From: Candidatus Coprenecus merdigallinarum
GTDB taxonomy: Bacteria > Bacteroidota > Bacteroidia > Bacteroidales > UBA932
Direction: 5' to 3'
Assembly: GCA_018712545.1 (NCBI GenBank)
Contig: DVGV01000061.1
Span: forward strand, 1 to 64,000
Length of the DNA stretch: 64,000 bases
Every line of letters starts with the position of its first letter. The stretch's first letter is position 1. A program made the translations under genes and the position numbers. The notes beneath the pieces are model-generated. The model was not told the origin of the DNA, did no database searches, and was given only the letters and a program-made list of their open reading frames with translations. Shown here piece by piece: positions 19,399 through 28,480 of the stretch.

Positions 19399-20265
19399 TT
19401 ACTTTTCCGCAGGAAGGCATTTCCTGATAAGTCCCTGCAGGACGGCTCCGGGGCCGAGCTCTACGAACTCGTCAGCTCCGTCACGATGCATGTTAAGAAC
19501 AGTCTGGGTCCATCTTACCGGAGATGTGAGCTGCTTGAGAAGCTTCTCCTTGATGACTGCAGGATCGGTCGACGGCAGAGCGTCTACATTCTGATACACC
19601 GGGCACACAGGAGTCCTGATATCGGTCCGGCTTATGGCCTCTGCAAGCTCCACGCGGGCGGGCTCCATCAGAGGGGAATGAAAAGCGCCGCCTACGGCAA
19701 GGCGGAGTGCTCTTTTTGCACCGGCGTCCTTAAGCACGGCACAAGCCTTGTCCACTGCCTCGATCTCACCGGAGATGACCAGCTGTCCCGGGCAGTTGTA
19801 GTTTGCGGGAACGACCACACCGTCAATATCGGCACAGGCCTTCTCGACCACCCCGTCTGGCAGTCCGATGATGGCTGCCATCGTAGACGGATGCGCCTCG
19901 CAGGCCTTCTGCATGGCCATAGCCCTGGCATACACCAGCCGCAGACCGTCCTCGAACGACATGGCGCCGGCTGCCACCAGCGCAGAGAACTCTCCCAGGG
20001 AGTGACCGGCGGTCATTCCCGGACGGAAGTCCTCGATTGTTGCGGCGGCTGCCACGGAATGAATAAAAACAGCCGGCTGAGTAACCTTTGTCTGCTTCAG
20101 GTCATCGGCCGAACCGTTGAACATTATATTGCGAATATCGAATCCGAGAATGTCGCAAGCGCTGTCTATAAGTGCTTTAGCTTTAGGGCTGACATCGTAC
20201 AGGTCCTTGCCCATCCCTGTAAACTGTGCTCCCTGTCCGGGAAAAACATAAGCTGTCATATTCAA
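19399..20265 (-). CDS. fabD: ACP S-malonyltransferase
   Basis: FPGQGAQFTGMGKDLYD, AGHSLGEFSALVAAGA, GGAFHSPLM. Confidence 0.92.
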   Translation of the reverse strand: MNMTAYVFPGQGAQFTGMGKDLYDVSPKAKALIDSACDILGFDIRNIMFNGSADDLKQTKVTQPAVFIHSVAAAATIEDFRPGMTAGHSLGEFSALVAAGAMSFEDGLRLVYARAMAMQKACEAHPSTMAAIIGLPDGVVEKACADIDGVVVPANYNCPGQLVISGEIEAVDKACAVLKDAGAKRALRLAVGGAFHSPLMEPARVELAEAISRTDIRTPVCPVYQNVDALPSTDPAVIKEKLLKQLTSPVRWTQTVLNMHRDGADEFVELGPGAVLQGLIRKCLPAEK

Positions 20266-20300
20266 AATTCAGTTTTTATTTATACATTTGCAGTCCGTAC

Positions 20301-20372
20301 GCCTCCGTAGTTTAATGGATAGAATGAGAGATTCCGGTTCTCTTGGTTGGGGTTCGATTCCCCACGGAGGTA
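20301..20372 (+). tRNA. tRNA-Arg (CCG)
   Basis: GCCTCCGTAGTTTAATGGATAGAATGAGAGATTCCGGTTCTCTTGGTTGGGGTTCGATTCCCCACGGAGGTA. Stem AGAGA/TCTCT with loop TTCCGGT gives anticodon CCG. TGGATAGA D-loop is typical of Arg tRNAs. No encoded CCA. Confidence 0.85.
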
Positions 20373-20978
20373 CTATTCTTCAATCTGCCTCACACTCCCA
20401 TCAGTTTCCGTATCCACTACTATATTTTTCATTTCCCTCCGGATGGTGTATGTCGATGCGAACTCCGACACTGAGTAAAGCAGCAGAGTGGCTCCGAATA
20501 CCACGAACACCGCATTGCTGCTCCTGTCCGGAAAGAAAAACATTACTATACCGAGGATAAGGGTTATCGCAGGGCCGATGTACAGAGGCCACGGCACGCG
20601 CACGGTCTTGGCCGAGCGGAAGAGATTGATGATCTCACCCAGTCCGAAAACCAGAAGGACAAGACCGAAGACGAACATTATCAGCTCCGCGAAGAATTTG
20701 GGGAAAATAATGAGGACCAGTCCGAAGGCAATATCAACAATCGAGTTGAGCAGCAGCAGAGGGACCTTCTCCTTCTTCCACTTGCCGGTATACGAAAGAA
20801 TCAGGCTCACCAGACCTACGGCAAGAATCAGCGCTCCGAGGATTATCATGATGGAGTTCTTGACGGCCTCCGGCCAGACAACCAGGACAAGACCGCCTAT
20901 CAGGGCTATTATCGCCCTGGAATAACCGTAGGATCTATCAAAAAAGACATTGGCTGTTTTCATACTGCAAAGATACAA
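20373..20978 (-). CDS. DUF308 (HdeD-like) multi-pass membrane protein
   Basis: Repeated hydrophobic helices with GGLVLVVWPEAVKNSIMIILGALILAVGLVSLI and FGLVLLVFGLGEIINLF. The ATG of MKTANVF (20963) is an alternative start. Confidence 0.75.
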   Translation of the reverse strand: MYLCSMKTANVFFDRSYGYSRAIIALIGGLVLVVWPEAVKNSIMIILGALILAVGLVSLILSYTGKWKKEKVPLLLLNSIVDIAFGLVLIIFPKFFAELIMFVFGLVLLVFGLGEIINLFRSAKTVRVPWPLYIGPAITLILGIVMFFFPDRSSNAVFVVFGATLLLYSVSEFASTYTIRREMKNIVVDTETDGSVRQIEE

Positions 20979-21007
20979 AACGATTTTGAAAACACATCAA
21001 AACAAAT

Positions 21008-21015
21008 TATATTTG
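21008..21015 (+). promoter_or_regulatory. Candidate -7 element (TATATTTG) for the patatin gene
   Basis: Matches TAnnTTTG 18 nt upstream of the ATG at 21034. Supports that start over 20950. Confidence 0.45.
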
Positions 21016-21033
21016 TCTATCAATAACCCCTAT

Positions 21034-21948
21034 ATGAATGAGATAACAAAAAATGCAGCACTGGTTCTCGCCAGCGGCGGTTCCAGAGGGCTTGCGCACA
21101 TCGGCGCAATAGAAGTGCTGGAAGAGCACGGGTTCAGGGTAACATCCATCGCCGGTGCGTCGATGGGCGCTCTCGTCGGCGGAATCTACGCGGCGGGAGG
21201 TCTGGACGCATTCAAGGAATGGATGAGGACAGTCGACAGGATGAAGGTATTCAACCTGATGGACTTCACAATAGGGAACGGCGGCTTCGTCAAGGGCGAA
21301 AAGGTCATCGATGAACTCAAGAGCATCATCCCGGACAAACTTATTGAAGACCTTCCCGTCCCTTTCACCGCTGTCGCCACCGATATCCGTCACCGCAGGG
21401 AAGTGCTGTTCAACAGCGGCAGCCTGTATGACGCCATACGGTCCTCCATATCCATGCCCTCCATCTTCACGCCCAACCGCATCGGCGACATGCTGCTGAT
21501 AGACGGAGGCGTAGTCAATCCTGTACCGGTCAACCGGGTGCTGCGGACTCCTGGCGACATCCTCGTGGCTGTAGACCTCAACGGCCCGTACATCGAGAAA
21601 CAGGAAGAAGAGCCGGAGGATAAGAAAAGCCGCCTCCGCGGCAGACTGGAGAGAATCGTGGACTCCATCTCCGACAAAGTCCTGAAAGACAAGGTAGAAG
21701 CCAGCTTACCCCAGATAAAGGACAAAGAAAAAGAGGATGACGACGACATGGGTATCGTCTCCATCCTCAATCAGTCTTCGAGCATGATGATTCAGACCAA
21801 CGCGGACCTGACCCTCAAGCTCTACCCTCCGGATATCCTCGTGCGCATCGCCAAGAACGCCTACTCCACCATGGAGTTCTACAAGTATGACGAGATCGTC
21901 GCCCTCGGCCGCACAAAGATGGAGGAGGCCCTGCGGAATTTCCGCTAA
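21034..21948 (+). CDS. Patatin-like phospholipase family protein
   Basis: LVLASGGSRGLAHIGAIEVLEEHGF, AGASMGALVGGIYAAG (GxSxG) and DGGVVNPVPV. Confidence 0.9.
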   Translation: MNEITKNAALVLASGGSRGLAHIGAIEVLEEHGFRVTSIAGASMGALVGGIYAAGGLDAFKEWMRTVDRMKVFNLMDFTIGNGGFVKGEKVIDELKSIIPDKLIEDLPVPFTAVATDIRHRREVLFNSGSLYDAIRSSISMPSIFTPNRIGDMLLIDGGVVNPVPVNRVLRTPGDILVAVDLNGPYIEKQEEEPEDKKSRLRGRLERIVDSISDKVLKDKVEASLPQIKDKEKEDDDDMGIVSILNQSSSMMIQTNADLTLKLYPPDILVRIAKNAYSTMEFYKYDEIVALGRTKMEEALRNFR

Positions 21949-22694
21949 AGCATGCCGCCGTCGCAGACAATCACCTGACCCGTCACATACGAGGAGAGGT
22001 CGGAAGCGAGGAACAGAGCCACGTTGGCTATATCCTCGGGAGTACCGCCGCGACGGAGGGGTATCTTCTTGTTCCACTCGTCACGTACTTCCTGAGGCAG
22101 GGCATTGGTCATGTCGGTGATGATGAATCCGGGAGCTATGGCATTGGCGCGGATGCCGCGGGAACCCATCTCCTTGGCAATGGACTTGGCCAGACCGATC
22201 AGACCGGCTTTGGACGCTGAGTAATTGCACTGTCCGGCATTGCCGTTAACACCCACCACCGAAGAGATGTTGATGATGCTGCCTCCTCTCTGACGGGCCA
22301 TGATAGGGGTCAGGGCATGAGTAAAGTTGAACGCACTCTTGAGGTTGACTGTAATGACGCTGTCCCACTGCTGCTCGGACATCCTCATCATCAGGCCGTC
22401 GCGTGTAATACCTGCATTGTTTACCAGGATGTCGATATGACCGAAATCCTCATTGATCTGACTGACCGTAGCATGGGCCTCGGCGAAATCAGCCGCGTTG
22501 GAGGCATAGCCCCGGCACTGTACTCCGAGAGCCGATATCTCTGCAACAGTGTTTTTGAAATTGTCGTCCTCCTTGAGGTCCGTGAAAGCGATGTCGGCTC
22601 CTGCAGAAGCCAGTTTCATGGCTATAGCCTTGCCGATACCGCGGGCGGCTCCTGTTATCAGGGCCACTTTCCCTTTTAATAATCCTTCTAACAT
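21945..22694 (-). CDS. fabG: 3-oxoacyl-ACP reductase
   Basis: ALITGAARGIGKAIA, NNAGITRDGLMMRM, NISSVVGVNGNAGQCNYSASKAGLIG, SSYVTGQVIVCDGGML. Confidence 0.9.
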   Translation of the reverse strand: MLEGLLKGKVALITGAARGIGKAIAMKLASAGADIAFTDLKEDDNFKNTVAEISALGVQCRGYASNAADFAEAHATVSQINEDFGHIDILVNNAGITRDGLMMRMSEQQWDSVITVNLKSAFNFTHALTPIMARQRGGSIINISSVVGVNGNAGQCNYSASKAGLIGLAKSIAKEMGSRGIRANAIAPGFIITDMTNALPQEVRDEWNKKIPLRRGGTPEDIANVALFLASDLSSYVTGQVIVCDGGML

Positions 22695-22699
22695 AGCGT

Positions 22700-23137
22700 T
22701 TATTTTACTTTATCGTTAGGAATGACTGCGAATGACAGATTGGCCTCAACAGCAAGTTCGCCCTCTACGAAGGCTTTTGCCTCGATATAGAAGAGCATGG
22801 CCCTGTGATTGGTGATGTGGGCATGTACCTCAACGGTGTCACCGGGACGGACCTGACGTTTGAAACGGGTTTTGTCGATACCGGTGAAGAGGGTGGTGTG
22901 ACCCACCAGGTAGTCCTTGATCAGCAGAGAACTGCACTGTCCCATAATCTCACAGAGGATAACTCCGGGCACTACCGGATAGCCGGGGAAATGGCCCTGA
23001 AGAAAGAACTCATCCCCCTTTACATGATACTTGCCGATGCATTCCGAACCGTCGTTCTGAAGCTCCATCTCGTCCACCAGGAGCATGGGCTCGCGGTGAC
23101 GAAGGAATTTCTTAATTTCTTCTCTATCCATAATCAT
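22700..23137 (-). CDS. fabZ: 3-hydroxyacyl-ACP dehydratase, FabZ type
   Basis: HREPMLLVDEM, GHFPGYPVVPGVILCEIMGQ hot-dog fold motifs. Confidence 0.85.
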   Translation of the reverse strand: MIMDREEIKKFLRHREPMLLVDEMELQNDGSECIGKYHVKGDEFFLQGHFPGYPVVPGVILCEIMGQCSSLLIKDYLVGHTTLFTGIDKTRFKRQVRPGDTVEVHAHITNHRAMLFYIEAKAFVEGELAVEANLSFAVIPNDKVK

Positions 23138-23160
23138 TTAGTTTAGTCAGTACTTTCTTG

Positions 23161-24426
23161 TCAGATACGTCTGAATGCGAGAACAGCGTTGTGACCTCCG
23201 AAACCGAGGGACGAGGACAGGGCAATGGTCAGCCTGGCCTCGCGGGCGCTGTTGGGGTTGACATCCAGATCGCACTCCGGATCGGGGACCTCGTAATGAA
23301 TCGTAGGAGGTACTATTCCGTCATGGAGAGCCATTACTGCCGCTACCGCCTCGATACCGCCGGCAGCTCCGAGAGCATGTCCGGTCATGGATTTGGTGGA
23401 GCAGAGGATAGCGCGGCGGGCTTCCGAGTCTCCGAGAGCGAGCTTGATGGCCGCTGTCTCGGACTTATCGTTCAGAGGAGTACCGGTACCGTGAGTGTTG
23501 ATGTGCAGCAGGTCGGAAGTGGAGTAATGGGCCTCCGTCAGGGCCTGCCTGAAAGCCTTGGCGGGCGTAGAACCGTCAGGGCATGGAGCGGTGTAGTGAT
23601 ATGCATCGCAGGTGTTGCCGTAACCGCATATCTCGGCGTAAATCTTGGCTCCGCGGGCGACAGCGTGCTCATACTCCTCGAGGACCACAACTCCGGCACC
23701 CTCTGCGATGACGAAACCCTGACGGCGGGCATCGAACGGCAGTGAGGCTGCCATGGGATCCTCTGCAGGAGAGAGGGCCTTGCTGTTGGAGAAACCTCCG
23801 ATGGCCAGAGGTGTCACTGCGGCCTCCGTACCGCCGGCAATGATAGCATCGGCGTAGCCGAATTTAATAGCCCTGTAAGCCTCGCCGATGGAGTGGGTGC
23901 CGGTGGCACAGGCGGTCACGATAGGCAGACACACGCCCTTGGCATGATGTGCGATGGCGACATTGCCGGCAGCGATATTGGCTATCATCGTAGGGATGAA
24001 CAGGGGAGATATCCACTGAGGTCCGTCCTTGATCAGCTTGGCTGTCTCGTTGACAAAGGAGTGCATGCCTCCGATACCGGAACCGATATAGACTCCGAAG
24101 CGGTCCGCCACTACTGTTCCGGGAGTATCATCCTCCTCGTCATCGGTGGACTTCAGTCCGCTCATGGCCACAGCCTGATTGGCTGCAGCAAGCGCGAAAA
24201 GGCTGAAACGGTCGAACTTCCTGGCCGCCTTGGGCTCGATGCCATAGTCGGCCGGTCTGAAGTCCTTGACCTCTCCTGCTATTTTCACTGAAAGTCCGTC
24301 CGTAGGGAACTGCGTGATATAGTCTATACCGCAGACTCCGTTAACGATGTTCTTCCAGAAAGTCTCTACATTATTTCCGACGGGCGAGACCACACCCATT
24401 CCTGTCACTACTACTCTTTTTTCCAT
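23161..24426 (-). CDS. fabF: Beta-ketoacyl-ACP synthase II
   Basis: VVVTGMGVVSPVGNN, TACATGTHSIGEAYRAI, NTHGTGTPLNDKSE, STKSMTGHALGAAGG. Confidence 0.92.
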   Translation of the reverse strand: MEKRVVVTGMGVVSPVGNNVETFWKNIVNGVCGIDYITQFPTDGLSVKIAGEVKDFRPADYGIEPKAARKFDRFSLFALAAANQAVAMSGLKSTDDEEDDTPGTVVADRFGVYIGSGIGGMHSFVNETAKLIKDGPQWISPLFIPTMIANIAAGNVAIAHHAKGVCLPIVTACATGTHSIGEAYRAIKFGYADAIIAGGTEAAVTPLAIGGFSNSKALSPAEDPMAASLPFDARRQGFVIAEGAGVVVLEEYEHAVARGAKIYAEICGYGNTCDAYHYTAPCPDGSTPAKAFRQALTEAHYSTSDLLHINTHGTGTPLNDKSETAAIKLALGDSEARRAILCSTKSMTGHALGAAGGIEAVAAVMALHDGIVPPTIHYEVPDPECDLDVNPNSAREARLTIALSSSLGFGGHNAVLAFRRI

Positions 24427-24437
24427 ATCGTTTTATT

Positions 24438-25397
24438 TTACATTGACCAGCGGAGAATACATGCCCCGGTAGTGAATCCGGCTCCGAACGCACTGAGCAG
24501 CAACATTTCTCCATTTTTTAACTTATTGCCCCTGCTGAGATCGTCCAGCAGGGCGGGAATCGACGCGGAAGAGGTGTTTCCGTACTTGTCGAGGTTGAAG
24601 GGAAACTTGCTCTTGTCCTGATTGACAAAATGCCTGATGGACTCGATGATGCGGACGTTGGCCTGATGCAGCACATACAGGTCTATCTCGTCGGCAGTCA
24701 TGCCGGCCATGGTCAGCACTTTCTCTATATCCTTGATAGAGGAGGATACTGCGAGTTTGAATACGTCCTGACCGTTCATCACCACACCTTCCGTATCGAC
24801 CTCTTCCTTGGTTATGAAGGGAGTCGGCTGAAGCTTGCGCTTCTGGTAGAGAGCCTCCACCTTGCAGTGGGTCGATACACGGATGGCCTTCAGGCCATCT
24901 CCCTTGGTTACTACGACAGCACCGGCGGCATCTCCGAAAAGGATACAGGAGGAGCGGTCATGCCAGTTCATCATGCGGGCAGGCTCCTCTGCGCAGACTA
25001 TGAGGATGTTCCTCATGTCCTTCTTGGTCGCCAGATACGCCTCGGCAACATCCAGGGCGTAAATAAATCCGGTGCAGGCGCAGTTGATGTCCATCGTCGG
25101 ACAGGTGGCGCCGATCATGCCCTGTATCACGCAGCCCAGTCCGGGGGTGACATACTCGTTCACCACATTGGAGCAGATGATGAAATCAACGTCATCTGAT
25201 GTTATCCCGGCGTTCTCCATAGCGTTACGGGCGGCCGTCGCGGCCAGATCCTCCAGATTCTCGGAGGAGATGACACGCCTCTCGTGGATACCTGTACGGG
25301 TCACGATCCACTCATCGCTGGTATCCAGGAAGTTCTCCAGCATCGAATTGGTCACGACCTTGGAGGGACGTGCACTGCCAGTTCCTATAATTCTCAT
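24438..25397 (-). CDS. fabH: Beta-ketoacyl-ACP synthase III
   Basis: IIGTGSARPSKVVTN, DINCACTGFIYALDVAEAYL, HQANVRIIESI, YGNTSSASIPALLDD. Confidence 0.92.
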   Translation of the reverse strand: MRIIGTGSARPSKVVTNSMLENFLDTSDEWIVTRTGIHERRVISSENLEDLAATAARNAMENAGITSDDVDFIICSNVVNEYVTPGLGCVIQGMIGATCPTMDINCACTGFIYALDVAEAYLATKKDMRNILIVCAEEPARMMNWHDRSSCILFGDAAGAVVVTKGDGLKAIRVSTHCKVEALYQKRKLQPTPFITKEEVDTEGVVMNGQDVFKLAVSSSIKDIEKVLTMAGMTADEIDLYVLHQANVRIIESIRHFVNQDKSKFPFNLDKYGNTSSASIPALLDDLSRGNKLKNGEMLLLSAFGAGFTTGACILRWSM

Positions 25398-25451
25398 ACT
25401 TCTAACTTTCTTTTAAAACCGCGCAAAAATATACATTTTGCTGTAAAATTC

Positions 25452-25489
25452 AAAAGTCCCCGCAGCGACACTCCGCCGCAGGGACTTCA
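25452..25489 (-). terminator. Terminator downstream of ftcD
   Basis: aagtccc-(cgcagcgacactccgccgca)-gggactt hairpin with flanking A/T between ftcD and fabH. Confidence 0.6.
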
Positions 25490-25497
25490 AAGACTTG

Positions 25498-27195
25498 TCA
25501 GCCTATCTTAGCATTGACTATATCTATGATTCTGGCCTCCTGCATAATAGCCTCCTTGCCAATAGCAACTGCCTCGGCCACAAGCGTATCGGCCTTTTCG
25601 CGGTCCTTAAGGCCTGCGGCATTGATCTTGACGTTGAGGAGAGCTCCGAGGACTGCAGAACGGGCTGCGAGAGCACCTACACCTGCATCGGATACGGAAT
25701 TGGGATTACCCTCCGAGGCCATTGCCTCCACCAGCTCGAACACCTTGAAGGAAGCCTTCATGGTCCTGAGAGGCACCTCGGTGGCATAGAGTGTGGCCTC
25801 CTGCATGGCGGCAGCGCGTGCGGCCTTCTCCTCATCGGTCTTCTTGGGCAGGGACATGGCATCCATGATACGGTTGAATGCCGCCGTGTCCTCATCCACA
25901 AGGTGCAGAAGCTCATACATCAGCTCCTGACCCTTCTCAGCCCACTCGGAGAACTTGGGGCACTGATCGTCCCAGCCTCTCTTGTGTGAGGACAGGTTGG
26001 CCACCATGGCACCGAGAGCGGCACCGAGAGAGCCCATGTATGCGGATATCGATCCGCCTCCGGGAGCCGGAGACTCGCGGGAGGTCTCCTCCGCAAAGCC
26101 GCGGACGGTCAGGTCCACCAGCTTAGGAGCCTTATCACTGTCCTCGAGGATGTACTCGATGACCTTCTCGCGGGGGTTGAAAGGCTTGAGATCGTCCAGT
26201 CCCATGGACTTCACGGCGATCTTTATGATGTCCTCCTCGGGGATACCGCAGGAGCGGTTCTGCTTGGCCAGATAGTGCTTGCCGGCATCGATGAGCACCT
26301 TCTTGGGGATAAGGCCGACAATCTCCGAGCCGGTCACCCTCAGGCCGCGGGCGTGAGCCTTCTCACACACCTCGTCGAAGGCCACATGGACGGGAGTGAC
26401 GTTGATGTTGGTCACATTCATGGACACCTGGGCGATACCGTACTCCTCGATGAACCAGCCGATAGCCTTGCAGCCCTTCAGTGTTCCGGGAATCCATACC
26501 ACATTGCCGTTCTCATCTTTCACCACCTTTCCGGTGATAGGGTCGCCCTCTCTCTTCTTGCGGCCCTTCTCGCGCACGTCGAAAGCCACGGAGTTGGCAC
26601 GGCGGGTGGAGGTGGTGTTGAGGTTATAGTTGATGGCCACGAGGAAATCCCTGGCGCCCACTGCTGTAGCACCTGTTCGTGCGGTAAAGTCGTCGATAAC
26701 GGCCGGGCCGAAATCGGGCTTCTCTCCGTCGGCGAATCTCTTGGCCAGGCCCTCGTACTCGCCTGCACGACATACGGCCAGATTCCTGCGTGCCTCGGTA
26801 TAGGCAGCGCTCTCATAGCAGAATACCGGGATTCCCAGCTCCTCGCCTATCCTCCTGGCCAGGGTGCGGGCATACTCCGCGCACTCCTCCATAGTCACGC
26901 CTGCAATGGGCACGAGAGGGCACACGTCAGTGGCGCCCATACGGGGATGCTCGCCGTGATGATGCCTCATGTCGATAATCTCGGAAGCCTTCCTGACTGC
27001 TCGGAAAGCAGCCTCCATGACCTTCTCGGGCTCTCCTACGAATGTCACCACCGTACGGTTGGTGGCCGCACCGGGATCCACATCGAGGAGCTTTACACCC
27101 TCGACACTCTCGGCGGCGTCGGTAATCTGTTTGATAATCTGCATATCGCGTCCCTCGCTGAAGTTGGGAACGCACTCGATAAGTTTACGTGTCAT
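25498..27195 (-). CDS. ftcD: Bifunctional glutamate formimidoyltransferase / formimidoyltetrahydrofolate cyclodeaminase
   Basis: ECVPNFSEGRDMQIIKQI, HHGEHPRMGATDVCPLVPI, plus C-terminal SPAPGGGSISAYMGSLGAALGAMVANL. Confidence 0.92.
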   Translation of the reverse strand: MTRKLIECVPNFSEGRDMQIIKQITDAAESVEGVKLLDVDPGAATNRTVVTFVGEPEKVMEAAFRAVRKASEIIDMRHHHGEHPRMGATDVCPLVPIAGVTMEECAEYARTLARRIGEELGIPVFCYESAAYTEARRNLAVCRAGEYEGLAKRFADGEKPDFGPAVIDDFTARTGATAVGARDFLVAINYNLNTTSTRRANSVAFDVREKGRKKREGDPITGKVVKDENGNVVWIPGTLKGCKAIGWFIEEYGIAQVSMNVTNINVTPVHVAFDEVCEKAHARGLRVTGSEIVGLIPKKVLIDAGKHYLAKQNRSCGIPEEDIIKIAVKSMGLDDLKPFNPREKVIEYILEDSDKAPKLVDLTVRGFAEETSRESPAPGGGSISAYMGSLGAALGAMVANLSSHKRGWDDQCPKFSEWAEKGQELMYELLHLVDEDTAAFNRIMDAMSLPKKTDEEKAARAAAMQEATLYATEVPLRTMKASFKVFELVEAMASEGNPNSVSDAGVGALAARSAVLGALLNVKINAAGLKDREKADTLVAEAVAIGKEAIMQEARIIDIVNAKIG

Positions 27196-27218
27196 GTCGG
27201 TTTATAATTTTTCTGTTT

Positions 27219-28478
27219 TTAATATTTCTTTCCGTTCAGTATTATTGTCTCTATAAACTGTGATGTAAAGCTGTAAGGAACAAATTCGTATGAGGGTATC
27301 TTCTTAGTAATGAAGAGGGAGGCCTTCTTGCCTGGAGTAATGCTCCCGTATTCGGAGGCTACACTCATGGCAAAGGCGCCGTTGACGGTAGCGGCATTGA
27401 GCACCGTTTCCGGAGTAAGCCGCATCTTAATCATGGCCAGGGCCATCATGAACTTCATGTCACCGGAGGGGCAGGATCCGGGGTTGTAGTTGGAGGCAAT
27501 GGCCAGCGGCAGGTCGTACTCCAGCATCTCCTTCGCCTTAGGATAATCCATATCCAGGAAAAATGTAGCACCGGGCAGGAGTGTCGCGATAGTCCCGCTG
27601 CCCTGCAGGGCCTTGAACTCCTCAGGGCCGGTGAACTCGAGATGGTCCACCGATGCGGCGCCATACCGCACGCCCACCTGCACTCCGCCGGAAAAACTCA
27701 TCTGGTTGGCATGCACCTTCGGAACCATGCCGTACCTGGCGGCAGCCTCGAAGATACGGGAGGCATCCTCCACAGTGAAGAATCCCTCCTCTACGAAAAT
27801 ATCCACGTAGTCCGCCAGTCCCTCGGCGGCGACGGCCGGCATGATCTCACGGACTATCTCATCCACATATCCCTCCCGGTTGCCTTTATAGCGGGCCGGC
27901 ACGGCGTGGGCTCCGAGGAAGGTGGTGCGGACCCGGAGCGGCGTCTCCTCCTCCACCCTGCGGGCGACCCGGAGCATCTTGACCTCATCCTCGACGGTGA
28001 GGCCGTAGCCGCTCTTGATTTCCACCGCACCGGTGCCTAAGGAGATTATCTCCCATGCACGTACCAAGGTCTGCTGCAGAAGGTCATCCTCCGGGGTATT
28101 GTGCAGCAGCTCCACCGAATTGAGGATACCGCCGCCCCGGCGGGCAATCTCCTGATAGGAGAGGCCGCGCAGCTTGTCCATGAACTCCATCTCGCGGCTG
28201 CCGGCATAGACCAGATGGGTGTGGGAGTCGCAGTAGGAAGGAAACACCATCCTCCCCTCAGCGTCAATCACCTCATCTGAAGAGCGCTCCATCGCCTCCA
28301 GTTCCTCCGGCCGTAGGTCCTGCATCCTGCCGAGGCGGGAGATACGGTCTCCCTCCGTCAGCAGCCAGGCGCCGTCAAGACAGGGCTGCGACAGCATCTC
28401 CTCTCCCCGCAACGGGGCAGAAGGAGCCGCCTCCCGCACATTGACAAGCTTTTTTATATTTTTTATAAAAATTGACAT
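27219..28478 (-). CDS. hutI: Imidazolonepropionase
   Basis: VFPSYCDSHTHLVYAGSRE, IKSGYGLTVEDEVKMLRV, TTFLGAHAVPARYKGNR, ASNYNPGSCPSGDMKFMMALA. Confidence 0.93.
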   Translation of the reverse strand: MSIFIKNIKKLVNVREAAPSAPLRGEEMLSQPCLDGAWLLTEGDRISRLGRMQDLRPEELEAMERSSDEVIDAEGRMVFPSYCDSHTHLVYAGSREMEFMDKLRGLSYQEIARRGGGILNSVELLHNTPEDDLLQQTLVRAWEIISLGTGAVEIKSGYGLTVEDEVKMLRVARRVEEETPLRVRTTFLGAHAVPARYKGNREGYVDEIVREIMPAVAAEGLADYVDIFVEEGFFTVEDASRIFEAAARYGMVPKVHANQMSFSGGVQVGVRYGAASVDHLEFTGPEEFKALQGSGTIATLLPGATFFLDMDYPKAKEMLEYDLPLAIASNYNPGSCPSGDMKFMMALAMIKMRLTPETVLNAATVNGAFAMSVASEYGSITPGKKASLFITKKIPSYEFVPYSFTSQFIETIILNGKKY

Positions 28479-28480
28479 TT

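Noticed and set aside
20301-20372. Reading the tRNA as tRNA-Gly(TCC)
   Set aside because: Shifting the anticodon stem by one gives TCC but requires a G-U closing pair and poorer D-arm pairing. AGAGA/TCTCT with anticodon CCG and the GGATAGA D-loop fits Arg better.
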